Origin: Brucellaceae bacterium
GTDB lineage: Bacteria; Pseudomonadota; Alphaproteobacteria; Rhizobiales; Rhizobiaceae
Assembly (NCBI GenBank): GCA_031253705.1
Contig: JAIRVW010000021.1
Span: 1 to 14,533 of the forward strand
DNA: 14,533 bases
Direction: 5' to 3'
The notes beneath the pieces were generated by a model. The model was not told the DNA's origin and searched no databases. It worked only from the letters and a program-made list of their open reading frames with translations. Numbering within the stretch: position 1 is the first letter of the stretch; each line of letters begins with the position of its first letter. Shown one piece after another: positions 6,995 through 14,349 of this stretch. The position numbers and the translations under genes are program-made.

Positions 6995-8404
6995 ATGAGC
7001 GCGCCGCGTACACTCTATGACAAGATCTGGGACGATCATCTGGTAGATCAGCAGGATGACGGTACCTGCCTGCTTTATATTGATCGCCATCTTGTGCATG
7101 AAGTGACCAGCCCTCAGGCTTTTGAAGGCCTGCGTATGGCTGGCCGTAAAGTGCGTCATCCGGAACGCACGCTGGCTGTTGTGGATCACAACGTGCCGAC
7201 ATCACCGGATCGTGTGAACGGCATCAAGAATGAAGAAAGCCGTATTCAGGTTGAAGCTCTGGCCAAAAATGCGGCCGAGTTCGGCGTTGAATATTATTCC
7301 GAGCGCGATAAGCGTCAGGGTGTTGTGCACATTGTTGGTCCTGAACAGGGCTTCACCCTGCCGGGCATGACCATTGTTTGCGGCGACAGCCACACGTCAA
7401 CCCATGGTGCTTTCGGTTCGCTGGCGCATGGTATCGGTACGTCCGAAGTGGAACACGTACTGGCCACCCAGACCCTGATCCAGAAGAAAGCTAAAAACAT
7501 GCTGGTGCGTGTGGATGGTAAGCTGGCAGCAGGCGTGACCGCCAAAGACATTACACTGGCAATCATTGGTAAAATCGGCACCGCAGGCGGTACCGGCTAT
7601 GTTATCGAATATGCCGGTGATGCAATCACCTCTTTGACCATGGAAGGCCGTATGACGGTCTGTAACATGTCGATTGAAGGCGGCGCACGCGCCGGTCTGA
7701 TCGCACCGGATCAGACGACTTTTGATTATATCCGTGGCAAGCCACGCGCACCTAAGGGCGAGCAGTTTGAACAGGCGCTGGCTTACTGGAAGACCCTGAG
7801 CTCCGATGAAGGCGCACATTTCGATAAGATTGTGACCCTTGATGCCGCTGAAATCTCACCGGTTGTGACTTGGGGCTCTTCGCCGGAAGACGTGGTTTTT
7901 GTGACCGATGTGGTGCCTAATCCGGATGATATTCAGGATGATACCAAGCGTTCATCGAAATGGCGTGCGCTGGAATATATGGATCTGAAGCCTGGCACCA
8001 AGATCACCGATATCGCGATTGACCGCGTCTTTATCGGTTCCTGCACCAATGGCCGTATTGAAGATCTGCGCGATGCTGCACGTATGGTTGAAGGCAAGAA
8101 AGTTGCCTCCACTGTTAATGCGATGATCGTTCCGGGTTCCGGTCTTGTGAAGGAAATGGCTGAAGCTGAAGGTCTGGATAAGATCTTTATCGAAGCGGGC
8201 TTTGACTGGCGTGAGCCGGGCTGCTCGATGTGTCTGGCCATGAATGACGACCGCCTGAAGCCGGGTGAGCGTTGTGCATCTACTTCAAACCGTAACTTTG
8301 AAGGTCGTCAGGGCTTTAAAGGCCGCACGCATCTGGTGTCGCCTGCAATGGCAGCCGCTGCAGCTGTGGCGGGGCATTTTGTTGATATCCGTGACTGGAA
8401 CTAA
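6995..8404 (+). CDS. leuC: 3-isopropylmalate dehydratase large subunit
   Basis: LeuC, with the small subunit LeuD, isomerises 2-isopropylmalate to 3-isopropylmalate in leucine synthesis. The 469-residue product is an aconitase-family protein. The three cysteines expected to hold the 4Fe-4S cluster are present at C350 (FIGSCTNGR), C410 and C413 (PGCSMC). The family segments [12 protein letters not shown] (62-73), [12 protein letters not shown] (130-141) and [15 protein letters not shown] (436-450) are intact. The ATG at 6995 ([12 protein letters not shown]) is the family start; a GTG at 6941 only extends the frame through the leader hairpin. Spacing to AAAGGA is 11 bases, rather long. leuD is not in the window, as I recall for Rhizobiales, where leuC stands apart. 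Confidence 0.98.
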   Translation: MSAPRTLYDKIWDDHLVDQQDDGTCLLYIDRHLVHEVTSPQAFEGLRMAGRKVRHPERTLAVVDHNVPTSPDRVNGIKNEESRIQVEALAKNAAEFGVEYYSERDKRQGVVHIVGPEQGFTLPGMTIVCGDSHTSTHGAFGSLAHGIGTSEVEHVLATQTLIQKKAKNMLVRVDGKLAAGVTAKDITLAIIGKIGTAGGTGYVIEYAGDAITSLTMEGRMTVCNMSIEGGARAGLIAPDQTTFDYIRGKPRAPKGEQFEQALAYWKTLSSDEGAHFDKIVTLDAAEISPVVTWGSSPEDVVFVTDVVPNPDDIQDDTKRSSKWRALEYMDLKPGTKITDIAIDRVFIGSCTNGRIEDLRDAARMVEGKKVASTVNAMIVPGSGLVKEMAEAEGLDKIFIEAGFDWREPGCSMCLAMNDDRLKPGERCASTSNRNFEGRQGFKGRTHLVSPAMAAAAAVAGHFVDIRDWN

Positions 8405-8546
8405 ATACCTGATCTAAAAGTCGCCATGCTTGGCTGCAAATGGCAATTTCTGTGCTTCCGATGCTCACGTACTTTTATGTACGCTGCGCGTCGGTTCTCG
8501 AAATCACCATTTTCGCTGACGCCTGCCGCTTTTTGTTTCAGGTATT
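8404..8546. repeat. Long imperfect palindrome directly after leuC
   Basis: The segment is an imperfect inverted repeat of about 143 bp centred near 8475. The outer ends AATACCTG (8404-8411) and CAGGTATT (8539-8546) are perfect complements. The tip CGTAC (8468-8472) and GTACG (8479-8483) encloses a 6-base loop. Many blocks between also match, for example AAATGG/CCATTT and CCGA/TCGG. The outer arm begins inside the leuC stop codon. I associate this pattern with repeated intergenic palindromic elements of Rhizobiales, but copy number cannot be seen from one window. An open frame from 8440 crosses it and is not considered coding. It carries no transposase. Confidence 0.65.
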
Positions 8547-8562
8547 AATTCGGCAACCTAAG

Positions 8563-8608
8563 AAAAAACCCGCTCATTGCGTAAGATCAATGGGCGGGTT
8601 TTTCTTTT
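8563..8608 (+). terminator. Rho-independent terminator downstream of leuC
   Basis: Arms AAAAAACCCGC.CATTG and CAATG.GCGGGTTTTT form a long stem with an 8-base loop, followed by TTTCTTTT. It ends transcription from leuC and lies 81 bases before the next ATG. Confidence 0.85.
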
Positions 8609-8688
8609 CAGCTAAAAGGGCATTGATTGCACTGGCGTTTTTTAAAGAAGCGGTTACTCTGGTTCTTATTCGCAAAAGGGAAACTATT

Positions 8689-9156
8689 ATGACACAGGAT
8701 CACGCTATTGATATTTCATTGCTTCACTTACGTGATGCCCGTGAGCTTGCCCCTTTGCTGGCTGATTATGCGCAGGCGCTGAAGCGTGGTGCACCGCGTC
8801 GTCCGGATGAATATTATGCAGAAAAACTACTGCAGGATCGCAGTGCCGAACTGCTTGGAGCACGGCTTGACGGTGTGCTGGTCGGCTTTGTGATTTTCTA
8901 CGATCTGCCTGAGCCGGTATCGGGTATGCGTGCCGGACAGGTCGATCATATTTATGTGCATCATGACCACCGCAAAAAGGGCATCGCCAAAGCACTGATT
9001 GATGTGCTGGCCGACAAGGCCGAAGAGCGGTCATGGAGCAAACTGGCGCTCAATGCACCGCGCCAGCCGGAAGACGGCCGCAAGCTCTATGAACAGGTTG
9101 CTGCTACGGCTGACTGGAGCAGTTTTGTGATTCGTTTTGCGCCGCATCTGCAATAA
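8689..9156 (+). CDS. GNAT family N-acetyltransferase
   Basis: The 155-residue product has the GNAT fold signature. The acetyl-CoA pyrophosphate-binding motif A is seen at residues 85-104 (VDHIYVHHDHRKKGIAKALI), with R95-K-K-G-I-A100 as the R-x-x-G-x-A core. A YxxE-type strand (LVGFVIFYDLP) precedes it, and RKLYEQVAATADW near the C-terminus is typical motif B. The substrate cannot be told from the sequence; small-molecule or protein N-acetylation is possible. The ATG at 8689 is preceded by AAAAGGGA at about 7 bases, and the longer frame runs through the upstream terminator and is rejected. Terminators flank the gene on both sides, so it is probably a single-gene unit with its promoter after 8608. 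Confidence 0.9.
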   Translation: MTQDHAIDISLLHLRDARELAPLLADYAQALKRGAPRRPDEYYAEKLLQDRSAELLGARLDGVLVGFVIFYDLPEPVSGMRAGQVDHIYVHHDHRKKGIAKALIDVLADKAEERSWSKLALNAPRQPEDGRKLYEQVAATADWSSFVIRFAPHLQ

Positions 9157-9172
9157 GTGCTTTTAAAGATAG

Positions 9173-9222
9173 TCCGGCGGCTCAAAATCAGGACAATTTA
9201 ACAGCCGCCGGATTTTATTTTT
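9173..9222 (+). terminator. Rho-independent terminator after the acetyltransferase gene
   Basis: TCCGGCGGCT (9173-9182) and AGCCGCCGGA (9203-9212) are perfect 10-base arms around a 20-base loop, followed by TTTTATTTTT. Confidence 0.85.
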
Positions 9223-9416
9223 ATCGCGGATGGCCGTTATTAGGCCGCATAAAACCGTTTAAAACGTCATCTCTCTGCTCAGGTGCGACTAATTGCATGG
9301 CTGGTCGCATGGTTGTGACTTTGACGTGGTGATAAAACCGCAGTAGATAAGCCCTAACATGGTCGTCCTTTAAACGATCTTGGCCGTATTCGCTCTACTG
9401 CGCGGCTCCGGGCATT
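9223..9416. other. Gene-free upstream region of the sdh operon
   Basis: No coding sequence is supported here. Visible features are an inverted pair CGTTTAAA (9256-9263) / TTTAAACG (9369-9376), an inverted pair GCGAC (9285-9289) / GTCGC (9304-9308), a direct repeat GCATGG (9295-9300 and 9307-9312), and a possible distal promoter with TTGACG at 9321-9326. These could be regulator binding sites for sdh control; none matches an operator I can name. Confidence 0.3.
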
Positions 9417-9446
9417 TTGCCAGTGAATTGTGCAGCATGTTAAAAT
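9417..9446 (+). promoter_or_regulatory. Predicted sigma-70-type promoter of sdhCDAB
   Basis: TTGCCA (9417-9422) and TAAAAT (9441-9446) each match 5 of 6 consensus bases, with 18-base spacing. The predicted start near 9452-9454 falls at the foot of a strong hairpin and leaves a leader of about 130 bases before sdhC. Confidence 0.5.
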
Positions 9447-9447
9447 G

Positions 9448-9574
9448 ACAGAGTTTTCTTGTATGCTGCTCGCAGGATCATCATACAAGAGAGCTCTGTT
9501 GGGCATGAACAGACCATAGATTTTGCCGAAAGAACGGCGTGTTTAACGTGGCCTGTTTATCGGTAACATTTACC
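9448..9574 (+). promoter_or_regulatory. Structured 5' leader of the sdh transcript
   Basis: Three hairpins can form. The largest pairs 9448-9465 with 9482-9499 over 18 bases in RNA, counting two G-U wobbles, with a 16-base loop; the inner TCTTGTATG/CATACAAGA and outer ACAGAG/CTCTGT blocks are perfect. GCCG/CGGC (9525-9538) is a small second one. GGTAA/TTACC (9562-9574) ends directly against the sdhC Shine-Dalgarno AGGA (9575-9578). No T-run follows the large hairpin, so it is not an ordinary terminator. A role in mRNA stability or translation control is inference. Confidence 0.45.
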
Positions 9575-9583
9575 AGGATAGCT

Positions 9584-9985
9584 ATGACAACAAGACCAAT
9601 AGTCAAAAGCCAGCGCCCGCTGTCACCGCATTTGTCGATTTATAAACCGGCAATTACCATGACAACGTCGATCATTCACCGCATCACCGGCGGCGCACTC
9701 TATTTCGGCACCGTATTGCTTGCCGTATGGCTGATTTCCGCAGCGGTCAGTGAAGATTGCTTTAACCTCATTAACGGCCTGTTCGGCTCATGGATCGGAC
9801 GTCTCGTTCTGTTCGGCTATACATGGGCGCTGATGCAGCATCTGGCGGGCGGTATCCGCCATTTCATCTGGGATATGGGCGCAGGGCTCGAAAAACACAC
9901 CGCCAGCAAAATGGCCTGGGCGACTGTGGTGTTTTCAGTTGTTGCGACAATCCTGATCTGGGTTGTGGCTTACAGCCTGCGCTGA
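9584..9985 (+). CDS. sdhC: Succinate dehydrogenase cytochrome b556 subunit
   Basis: SdhC is one of two membrane anchors of complex II and helps bind heme b and ubiquinone. The 133-residue product opens with the family motif RPLSPHLSIYKP (residues 11-22), then SIIHRITGG (29-37), and has three membrane segments (about 36-55, 70-92, 112-131). By hand alignment to E. coli SdhC, H86 (LMQHLAGGIRH) is the heme ligand, and S29 and R33 match the quinone-site Ser27 and Arg31. The start at 9584 follows AGGA with 5-base spacing; a longer frame from 9539 lacks this. It is the first gene of sdhCDAB, 13 bases before sdhD. Confidence 0.97.
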   Translation: MTTRPIVKSQRPLSPHLSIYKPAITMTTSIIHRITGGALYFGTVLLAVWLISAAVSEDCFNLINGLFGSWIGRLVLFGYTWALMQHLAGGIRHFIWDMGAGLEKHTASKMAWATVVFSVVATILIWVVAYSLR

Positions 9986-9998
9986 GAGGACAGATACT

Positions 9999-10382
9999 AT
10001 GCAAGATATGCGTACCCCTCTGGGTAAGGTTCGCGGGCTTGGTTCCGCAAAAGAAGGCACCGGACATTTCTGGACACAGCGTATGAGTGCGGTCGCACTC
10101 GTGCCGCTGGTGATTTATTTCATCGGTCTGGTTATCTGCCTCAACGGTGCAGGTTATGCAGAAGTCCGCGCTGCAATCGCCCATCCGTTTAATGCGATTG
10201 TTATGGCATTGTTTGTTCTGACCGGTGTTTATCACATGCGTCTGGGCATGCAGGTTATTATCGAAGATTATATTCACGGCGAAGGCCTGAAGATTGTTTG
10301 CGTTATGCTCAACACCTTCTTTGCGATTGTTGTTGGCGGCGCGAGTGTATTTGCAATCCTCAAGCTCAGCTTCGGAGGTTGA
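9999..10382 (+). CDS. sdhD: Succinate dehydrogenase hydrophobic membrane anchor subunit
   Basis: SdhD is the second complex II membrane anchor. The 127-residue product begins with a soluble stretch containing [21 protein letters not shown], then three membrane segments (about residues 30-50, 65-88, 97-122). H79 ([10 protein letters not shown]) fits the second heme b axial ligand and Y91 (IIEDY) the quinone-site tyrosine; their 12-residue spacing equals that of His71 and Tyr83 in E. coli SdhD. GAGAGGA (9984-9990) overlaps the sdhC stop and sits 8 bases before this ATG. It ends 8 bases before sdhA. Confidence 0.96.
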   Translation: MQDMRTPLGKVRGLGSAKEGTGHFWTQRMSAVALVPLVIYFIGLVICLNGAGYAEVRAAIAHPFNAIVMALFVLTGVYHMRLGMQVIIEDYIHGEGLKIVCVMLNTFFAIVVGGASVFAILKLSFGG

Positions 10383-10390
10383 TAGGCCAA

Positions 10391-12226
10391 ATGGCAACAA
10401 CTCAAGATAAAGCTGCTAACGGCAGCAAATACACCTTTGTTGATCACAAATTTGACGTTGTGGTTGTTGGTGCCGGTGGTGCAGGCTTGCGTGCAACACT
10501 GGGTATGGCAGAGCAGGGCTTTAAAACAGCCTGTATTACCAAGGTTTTCCCGACGCGCTCCCATACGGTTGCAGCGCAGGGCGGTATTGCTGCTTCGCTT
10601 TCCAACATGGGTCCGGACAGCTGGCAGTGGCATATGTATGACACTGTTAAGGGTTCCGACTGGCTCGGTGATACAGACGCCATGGAATATCTGGCTCGTG
10701 AAGCGCCTGCGGCGGTTTATGAACTGGAACATTACGGCGTGCCGTTCTCCCGTACAGAGGAAGGCAAAATCTATCAGCGTCCGTTCGGCGGCCATATGCA
10801 GAACTTCGGTGACGGCCCTCCGGTACAGCGTACCTGTGCTGCTGCTGACCGTACCGGTCACGCTATTCTGCACACACTTTACGGCCAGTCGCTCAAGAAC
10901 AATGCGCAGTTCTTTATTGAATATTTCGCGCTTGATCTGATCATGACTGACGGTGTTTGCACCGGCGTTGTGGCATGGAACCTCGACGACGGTACAATTC
11001 ACCGTTTCTCTGCCAAAATGGTTGTTCTGGCCACCGGTGGTTACGGTCGTTCTTACTTCTCAGCGACATCCGCGCACACCTGTACAGGTGACGGCGGCGG
11101 TATGGCTGCGCGTGCAGGTCTGCCTCTGCAGGATATGGAATTCGTTCAGTTCCACCCGACCGGTATTTACGGTGCAGGCTGCCTGATTACTGAAGGCGCA
11201 CGCGGTGAAGGCGGCTATCTGGTGAACTCCGAAGGCGAGCGCTTCATGGAGCGTTATGCACCTTCCGCCAAGGATCTGGCATCGCGTGACGTTGTGTCCC
11301 GCTGCATGACCATCGAGATCCGTGAAGGCCGCGGCGTTGGCAAGAACAAAGATCACATCTATCTGCATCTGGATCATCTGGATCCGGCAATTCTGCATGA
11401 GCGCCTGCCGGGTATTTCGGAAAGCGCCAAGATTTTTGCCGGTGTTGATCTGACCAAAGAGCCTATTCCGGTTCTGCCGACTGTTCACTACAATATGGGC
11501 GGCGTGCCGACCAACTATTGGGGTGAAGTGCTGAACCCGACCGAAGAAAATCCGGATCGTGTACAGCCGGGTCTGATGGCTGTTGGTGAAGCCGGTTGTG
11601 CGTCTGTTCATGGTGCAAACCGTCTTGGTTCCAACTCGCTGATCGATCTCGTAGTCTTCGGCCGTGCGGCTGCAATCCGCGCCGGTGAAGTGATTGACCG
11701 TGAAGCTAAAATCCCTGATCTCAATGTTGCTGCCTGTGACAAGATCATGGATCGTTTCGATCGTCTGCGTTTTGCTGACGGCGGCACACCGACTGCGATC
11801 TTGCGTGAAAAAATGCAGCGCACCATGCAGGAAGATGCTGCTGTGTTCCGTACCTCGGAATCCCTGAAGCAGGGTTGTGAACGTATGGCTGAAATCTGGA
11901 AAGAAATGCCGGATATTAAAGTGACTGACCGGTCGCTGATCTGGAACTCCGACCTGATGGAAACGCTGGAGCTGGAAAACCTGATGGCCAATGCGATGAC
12001 CACTGTTGTGGCCGCTGAAGCCCGTAAGGAAAGCCGTGGCGCCCATGCGCATGAAGATTTCCCGAACCGTGATGACGTGAACTGGCGCAAGCACTCGCTG
12101 TCCTGGCTCTCGGCAGACGGCAAGGTAACGCTCGGCTACCGTCCTGTTCATCTTGACCCGCTGGTCAAGGAAGAAGACGGCGGCATCAGCCTCGCTAAAA
12201 TTGCGCCTAAAGCGCGCGTTTACTAA
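10391..12226 (+). CDS. sdhA: Succinate dehydrogenase flavoprotein subunit
   Basis: SdhA oxidises succinate to fumarate with covalently bound FAD on the cytoplasmic face of complex II. The 611-residue product has the dinucleotide fold [13 protein letters not shown] (GxGxxG at 27-32), the covalent flavin histidine H58 in [12 protein letters not shown], and the active-site residues H255 (FHPTGIYG), R271 (EGARGEGG), R299 (LASRDVV, the proposed proton donor) and H366 ([12 protein letters not shown]). The C-terminal helical and capping segments are complete, ending APKARVY. The start at 10391 gives [24 protein letters not shown] at 10374-10378 overlaps the end of sdhD, and a closer AGG stands 4 bases upstream. 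sdhB starts 17 bases after its stop. Confidence 0.99.
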   Translation: MATTQDKAANGSKYTFVDHKFDVVVVGAGGAGLRATLGMAEQGFKTACITKVFPTRSHTVAAQGGIAASLSNMGPDSWQWHMYDTVKGSDWLGDTDAMEYLAREAPAAVYELEHYGVPFSRTEEGKIYQRPFGGHMQNFGDGPPVQRTCAAADRTGHAILHTLYGQSLKNNAQFFIEYFALDLIMTDGVCTGVVAWNLDDGTIHRFSAKMVVLATGGYGRSYFSATSAHTCTGDGGGMAARAGLPLQDMEFVQFHPTGIYGAGCLITEGARGEGGYLVNSEGERFMERYAPSAKDLASRDVVSRCMTIEIREGRGVGKNKDHIYLHLDHLDPAILHERLPGISESAKIFAGVDLTKEPIPVLPTVHYNMGGVPTNYWGEVLNPTEENPDRVQPGLMAVGEAGCASVHGANRLGSNSLIDLVVFGRAAAIRAGEVIDREAKIPDLNVAACDKIMDRFDRLRFADGGTPTAILREKMQRTMQEDAAVFRTSESLKQGCERMAEIWKEMPDIKVTDRSLIWNSDLMETLELENLMANAMTTVVAAEARKESRGAHAHEDFPNRDDVNWRKHSLSWLSADGKVTLGYRPVHLDPLVKEEDGGISLAKIAPKARVY

Positions 12227-12243
12227 GGATAGGGGAAAGAGCA

Positions 12244-13023
12244 ATGGTAGAACTGGCACTTCCCAAGAATTCGCAGATCCGTCCCGGCAAAGTCTGGGAC
12301 AAGCCTGCGGGTGCAACTAACCTGCGTGAATTCAAGATTTACCGCTGGTCGCCGGATGACGGTCAGAACCCGCGTCTCGACACATTCTATGTTGATCTTG
12401 ATGATTGCGGCCCGATGGTTCTCGATGCGCTTCTGTACATCAAGAACAAAATCGATCCGACTTTGACGCTGCGCCGCTCCTGCCGTGAAGGTATTTGCGG
12501 CTCCTGCGCGATGAATATTGATGGCTCGAATACGCTTGCATGCACCAAAGGCATGGAAGATATCAAAGGCACTGTTAAGATCTATCCTTTGCCGCATATG
12601 CCGGTTGTGAAAGATCTGGTGCCGGATCTGAGCCATTTCTATGCACAGCATCGCTCGATTGAGCCATGGCTGAAAACGGTTTCTCCGGAGCCGCAGAAAG
12701 AGTGGCTACAGAGCCATGAAGACCGCGCCAAGCTGGACGGCCTTTACGAGTGCATTCTCTGTGCCTGCTGCTCGACCTCGTGCCCGAGCTACTGGTGGAA
12801 CGGTGACCGTTACCTCGGACCTGCCGTGCTGCTGCAGGCTTACCGCTGGTTGATTGATAGCCGTGATGAAGCAAAAGGCGAACGCCTCGATAACCTCGAA
12901 GATCCGTTCCGTCTTTATCGTTGCCACACAATCATGAACTGTGCGCAGACCTGCCCGAAGGGTCTGAACCCAGCGAAGGCGATTGCCGAAATCAAGAAAA
13001 TGATGGTCGAGCGCCGCGTGTAA
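12244..13023 (+). CDS. sdhB: Succinate dehydrogenase iron-sulfur subunit
   Basis: SdhB passes electrons from FAD to ubiquinone. The 259-residue product carries all three cluster motifs: the 2Fe-2S ligands C80, C85, C88 and C100 ([10 protein letters not shown] then C), the 4Fe-4S ligands C170, C173, C176 with C237, and the 3Fe-4S ligands C180, C227 and C233. H228 (CHTIMNC) and a tryptophan in SYWWN match the quinone-site residues of E. coli SdhB. The ATG at 12244 is preceded by GGGGAAAGAG. This is the last gene of the operon. Its final 14 codons have a degraded copy 97-98 bases downstream, and a terminator follows that copy. Confidence 0.99.
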   Translation: MVELALPKNSQIRPGKVWDKPAGATNLREFKIYRWSPDDGQNPRLDTFYVDLDDCGPMVLDALLYIKNKIDPTLTLRRSCREGICGSCAMNIDGSNTLACTKGMEDIKGTVKIYPLPHMPVVKDLVPDLSHFYAQHRSIEPWLKTVSPEPQKEWLQSHEDRAKLDGLYECILCACCSTSCPSYWWNGDRYLGPAVLLQAYRWLIDSRDEAKGERLDNLEDPFRLYRCHTIMNCAQTCPKGLNPAKAIAEIKKMMVERRV

Positions 13024-13127
13024 TCGCGGCAATCGCTTCTTTCTTGTTTCCCTGTCAGCCTGCGGCTTCCACGCCTCTTGGCGGCGAAATCAAAAAATGA
13101 TGGTCGAACGCCGCGTGTAATCGCGAC
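12985..13127 (+). repeat. Duplicated 3' end of sdhB (direct repeat)
   Basis: The end of sdhB and the first bases after its stop (12985-13030) recur at 13083-13127. The match covers GAAATCAA(G)AAAATGATGGTCGA, the codons for ERRV and the TAA, then TCGCG. Differences are a one-base deletion in the A-run, G to A in the Glu codon, and a few end mismatches. The deletion puts a TGA in the copied frame, so the second copy is not translated as SdhB. About 50 bases of unrelated sequence separate the copies. Confidence 0.9.
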
Positions 13128-13143
13128 GAATAATCAAAATATT

Positions 13144-13170
13144 AAAAGGCACCGTTCGCGGTGCCTTTTT
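13144..13170 (+). terminator. Rho-independent terminator of the sdh operon
   Basis: AAAAGGCACCG (13144-13154), a TTCG loop, and CGGTGCCTTTTT (13159-13170) form a perfect stem with a T-run. It lies about 120 bases after the sdhB stop, behind the duplicated tail. Confidence 0.9.
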
Positions 13171-13292
13171 TATTGGGTTCATAAATCTGCCTGATTGAGC
13201 GCGTTTAAATTTACGCATATCAGCTTGCAACTCTTGCGCGTTTTCTGCGTTTGGTGTCTGCATAAGTTGCGTAACCATTGACGGAGGCCGCT

Positions 13293-13664
13293 ATGCTTGA
13301 TCAGATCGGATTTATGGTCACCAATAAAGATAAAGCGCGTGCTTTTTACGCTGCTGCGCTGGCGCCGCTTGGTATTGATGCTGTCACTGAATTTGGTAAC
13401 TGGCAGGGTTATGGTCGCCACGGCAGGCCGGAATTCTGGATCGGCTCACAAAAAGGCTCAGCCTATAAAGGCCATATGCATCTGGCATTTCTTGCCGGTA
13501 CGCGCGGTGAGGTTGAGCGTTTCTATCAGGCTGCAGTCGATGCTGGCGGCACTGAGCACAGTGCGCCGGTGGTGCGCCCGAATTATCATGCGGATTATTT
13601 CAGCGCTCTGGTTAAAGATCCGGACGGTCATATTATCGAAGTTGTCTGCCACATGCCTGCATAA
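13293..13664 (+). CDS. VOC family protein (glyoxalase/dioxygenase superfamily)
   Basis: The 123-residue product is a single-domain vicinal-oxygen-chelate protein with the two beta-alpha-beta-beta-beta modules. It opens MLDQIGFMVTNKDKARAFYAAALAPLGI and closes YFSALVKDPDGHIIEVVCH. H63 (GHMHLAF) and E116 (HIIEVV) are plausible metal ligands by family pattern, while the N-terminal position is Gln4 rather than a His, so metal binding is uncertain. Substrate is unknown. ACGGAGG (13281-13287) lies 5 bases before the ATG; a TTG five codons upstream is less likely. It is convergent with the OsmC gene and shares a terminator with it. Confidence 0.9.
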   Translation: MLDQIGFMVTNKDKARAFYAAALAPLGIDAVTEFGNWQGYGRHGRPEFWIGSQKGSAYKGHMHLAFLAGTRGEVERFYQAAVDAGGTEHSAPVVRPNYHADYFSALVKDPDGHIIEVVCHMPA

Positions 13665-13665
13665 G

Positions 13666-13695
13666 AAAAGCCGCCGGTCAGACCGGCGGCTTTTT
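13666..13695. terminator. Bidirectional terminator between the VOC and OsmC genes
   Basis: AAAAGCCGCCGGT (13666-13678) and ACCGGCGGCTTTT (13682-13694) are perfect 13-base arms with a 3-base loop, bordered by A and T runs. It begins 2 bases after the VOC stop and lies 16 bases past the OsmC stop. Confidence 0.9.
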
Positions 13696-13710
13696 CATTG
13701 CGACTATGTT

Positions 13711-14148
13711 TTAAAGCAATGTGGCTGTCAGGTTGATTTCCAGCGCATTCAATGCCCGCGATATAGGGCAGTTTTCTTTGGCTTGTTTGGCCAGTTTCTG
13801 AAAATCACTCTCTGAAATATTGGCGACGCGGGCGCGTAATGTCAGATCGCTTTTGGCGATAGAAAAACCACCGCCTTCATTCGGCGTGGTGCTGATAGTT
13901 GCCGTTGCCTGTAATTCCGTTGGCGGTGTGCCGTTGGTGGAAAGCAGGGAAGACAGCATCATCGCAAAGCAACCGGCATGGGCAGCACCGATCAGTTCTT
14001 CCGGATTGGTGCCGGCATGGCCGTGGATATCTTCAGTGCGGGATTTAAAGCTGTAGGGAAGATCACTCAAAGCGGTGCTTTGCGTGGTTAGTTTGCCTGT
14101 ACCGGTTTTCAGATCGCCGTTCCAGATTGCAGTCGCTGTTCGGTTCAT
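13711..14148 (-). CDS. OsmC family peroxiredoxin-like protein
   Basis: The 145-residue product (numbering from the second ATG) is an OsmC/Ohr-type thiol peroxidase that would reduce organic hydroperoxides. The two redox cysteines are present at C60 (AAHAGCFAMMLS) and C127 (AKENCPISRAL), and the conserved Arg and Glu appear in the SFKSRTE and NPEELIGA segments. The NPEELIGAAHAG form and the opening MNRTATAIWNG fit the OsmC branch rather than Ohr. GAGGA precedes two adjacent ATGs; the second (14148) has the better 7-base spacing. It is probably expressed alone, with its promoter in the 14152-14349 gap. Confidence 0.92.
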   Translation of the reverse strand: MNRTATAIWNGDLKTGTGKLTTQSTALSDLPYSFKSRTEDIHGHAGTNPEELIGAAHAGCFAMMLSSLLSTNGTPPTELQATATISTTPNEGGGFSIAKSDLTLRARVANISESDFQKLAKQAKENCPISRALNALEINLTATLL

Positions 14149-14236
14149 CATCTTATCCTCGGTGAGAGTGGGCTTGGATCCGAGCGGTTCCGGGGCGGGA
14201 CTGAATTAAAGGAACCGCTCTATTTCTTTGTTTTAC

Positions 14237-14281
14237 GCATTATCCTCACGCAAAACCGGTTTCCACTTTTGCCGGAAATGC
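14237..14281. repeat. Imperfect palindromic intergenic element
   Basis: GCATT..GCAAAA on the left (14237-14255) mirrors TTTTGC..GGAAATGC on the right (14267-14281) around an ACCGG-containing centre. The wording (GCAAAACCGGTTTCCACTTT) is very like a repeated palindrome I remember scattered between genes in Rhizobiales genomes. Copy number cannot be checked here. It lies in the 201-bp gap between the divergent-sided OsmC gene and the UbiH-type gene, which otherwise shows no gene. Confidence 0.45.
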
Positions 14282-14349
14282 TTTTCGAGAGATAGTTCGC
14301 TTTAACAGCATATCCAGAGAATGAACCGAATTTATGTTCTGACAAGTTG

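Noticed and set aside
8440..8688. N-terminal extension of the acetyltransferase frame through the post-leuC palindrome
   Set aside because: It passes through the palindrome and a strong terminator. The ATG at 8689 has a good ribosome binding site and begins the GNAT fold.
9223..9583. Tiny frames such as the 10-codon one from ATG 9230
   Set aside because: They are a few codons long, have no ribosome binding site, and show no composition that suggests a leader peptide.
11060..12316. A 418-codon open frame on the minus strand opposite sdhA and the start of sdhB
   Set aside because: It is fully antisense to clearly functional sdhA, has no recognisable domain, and is rich in His, Arg and Phe as expected from reading a biased gene backwards.
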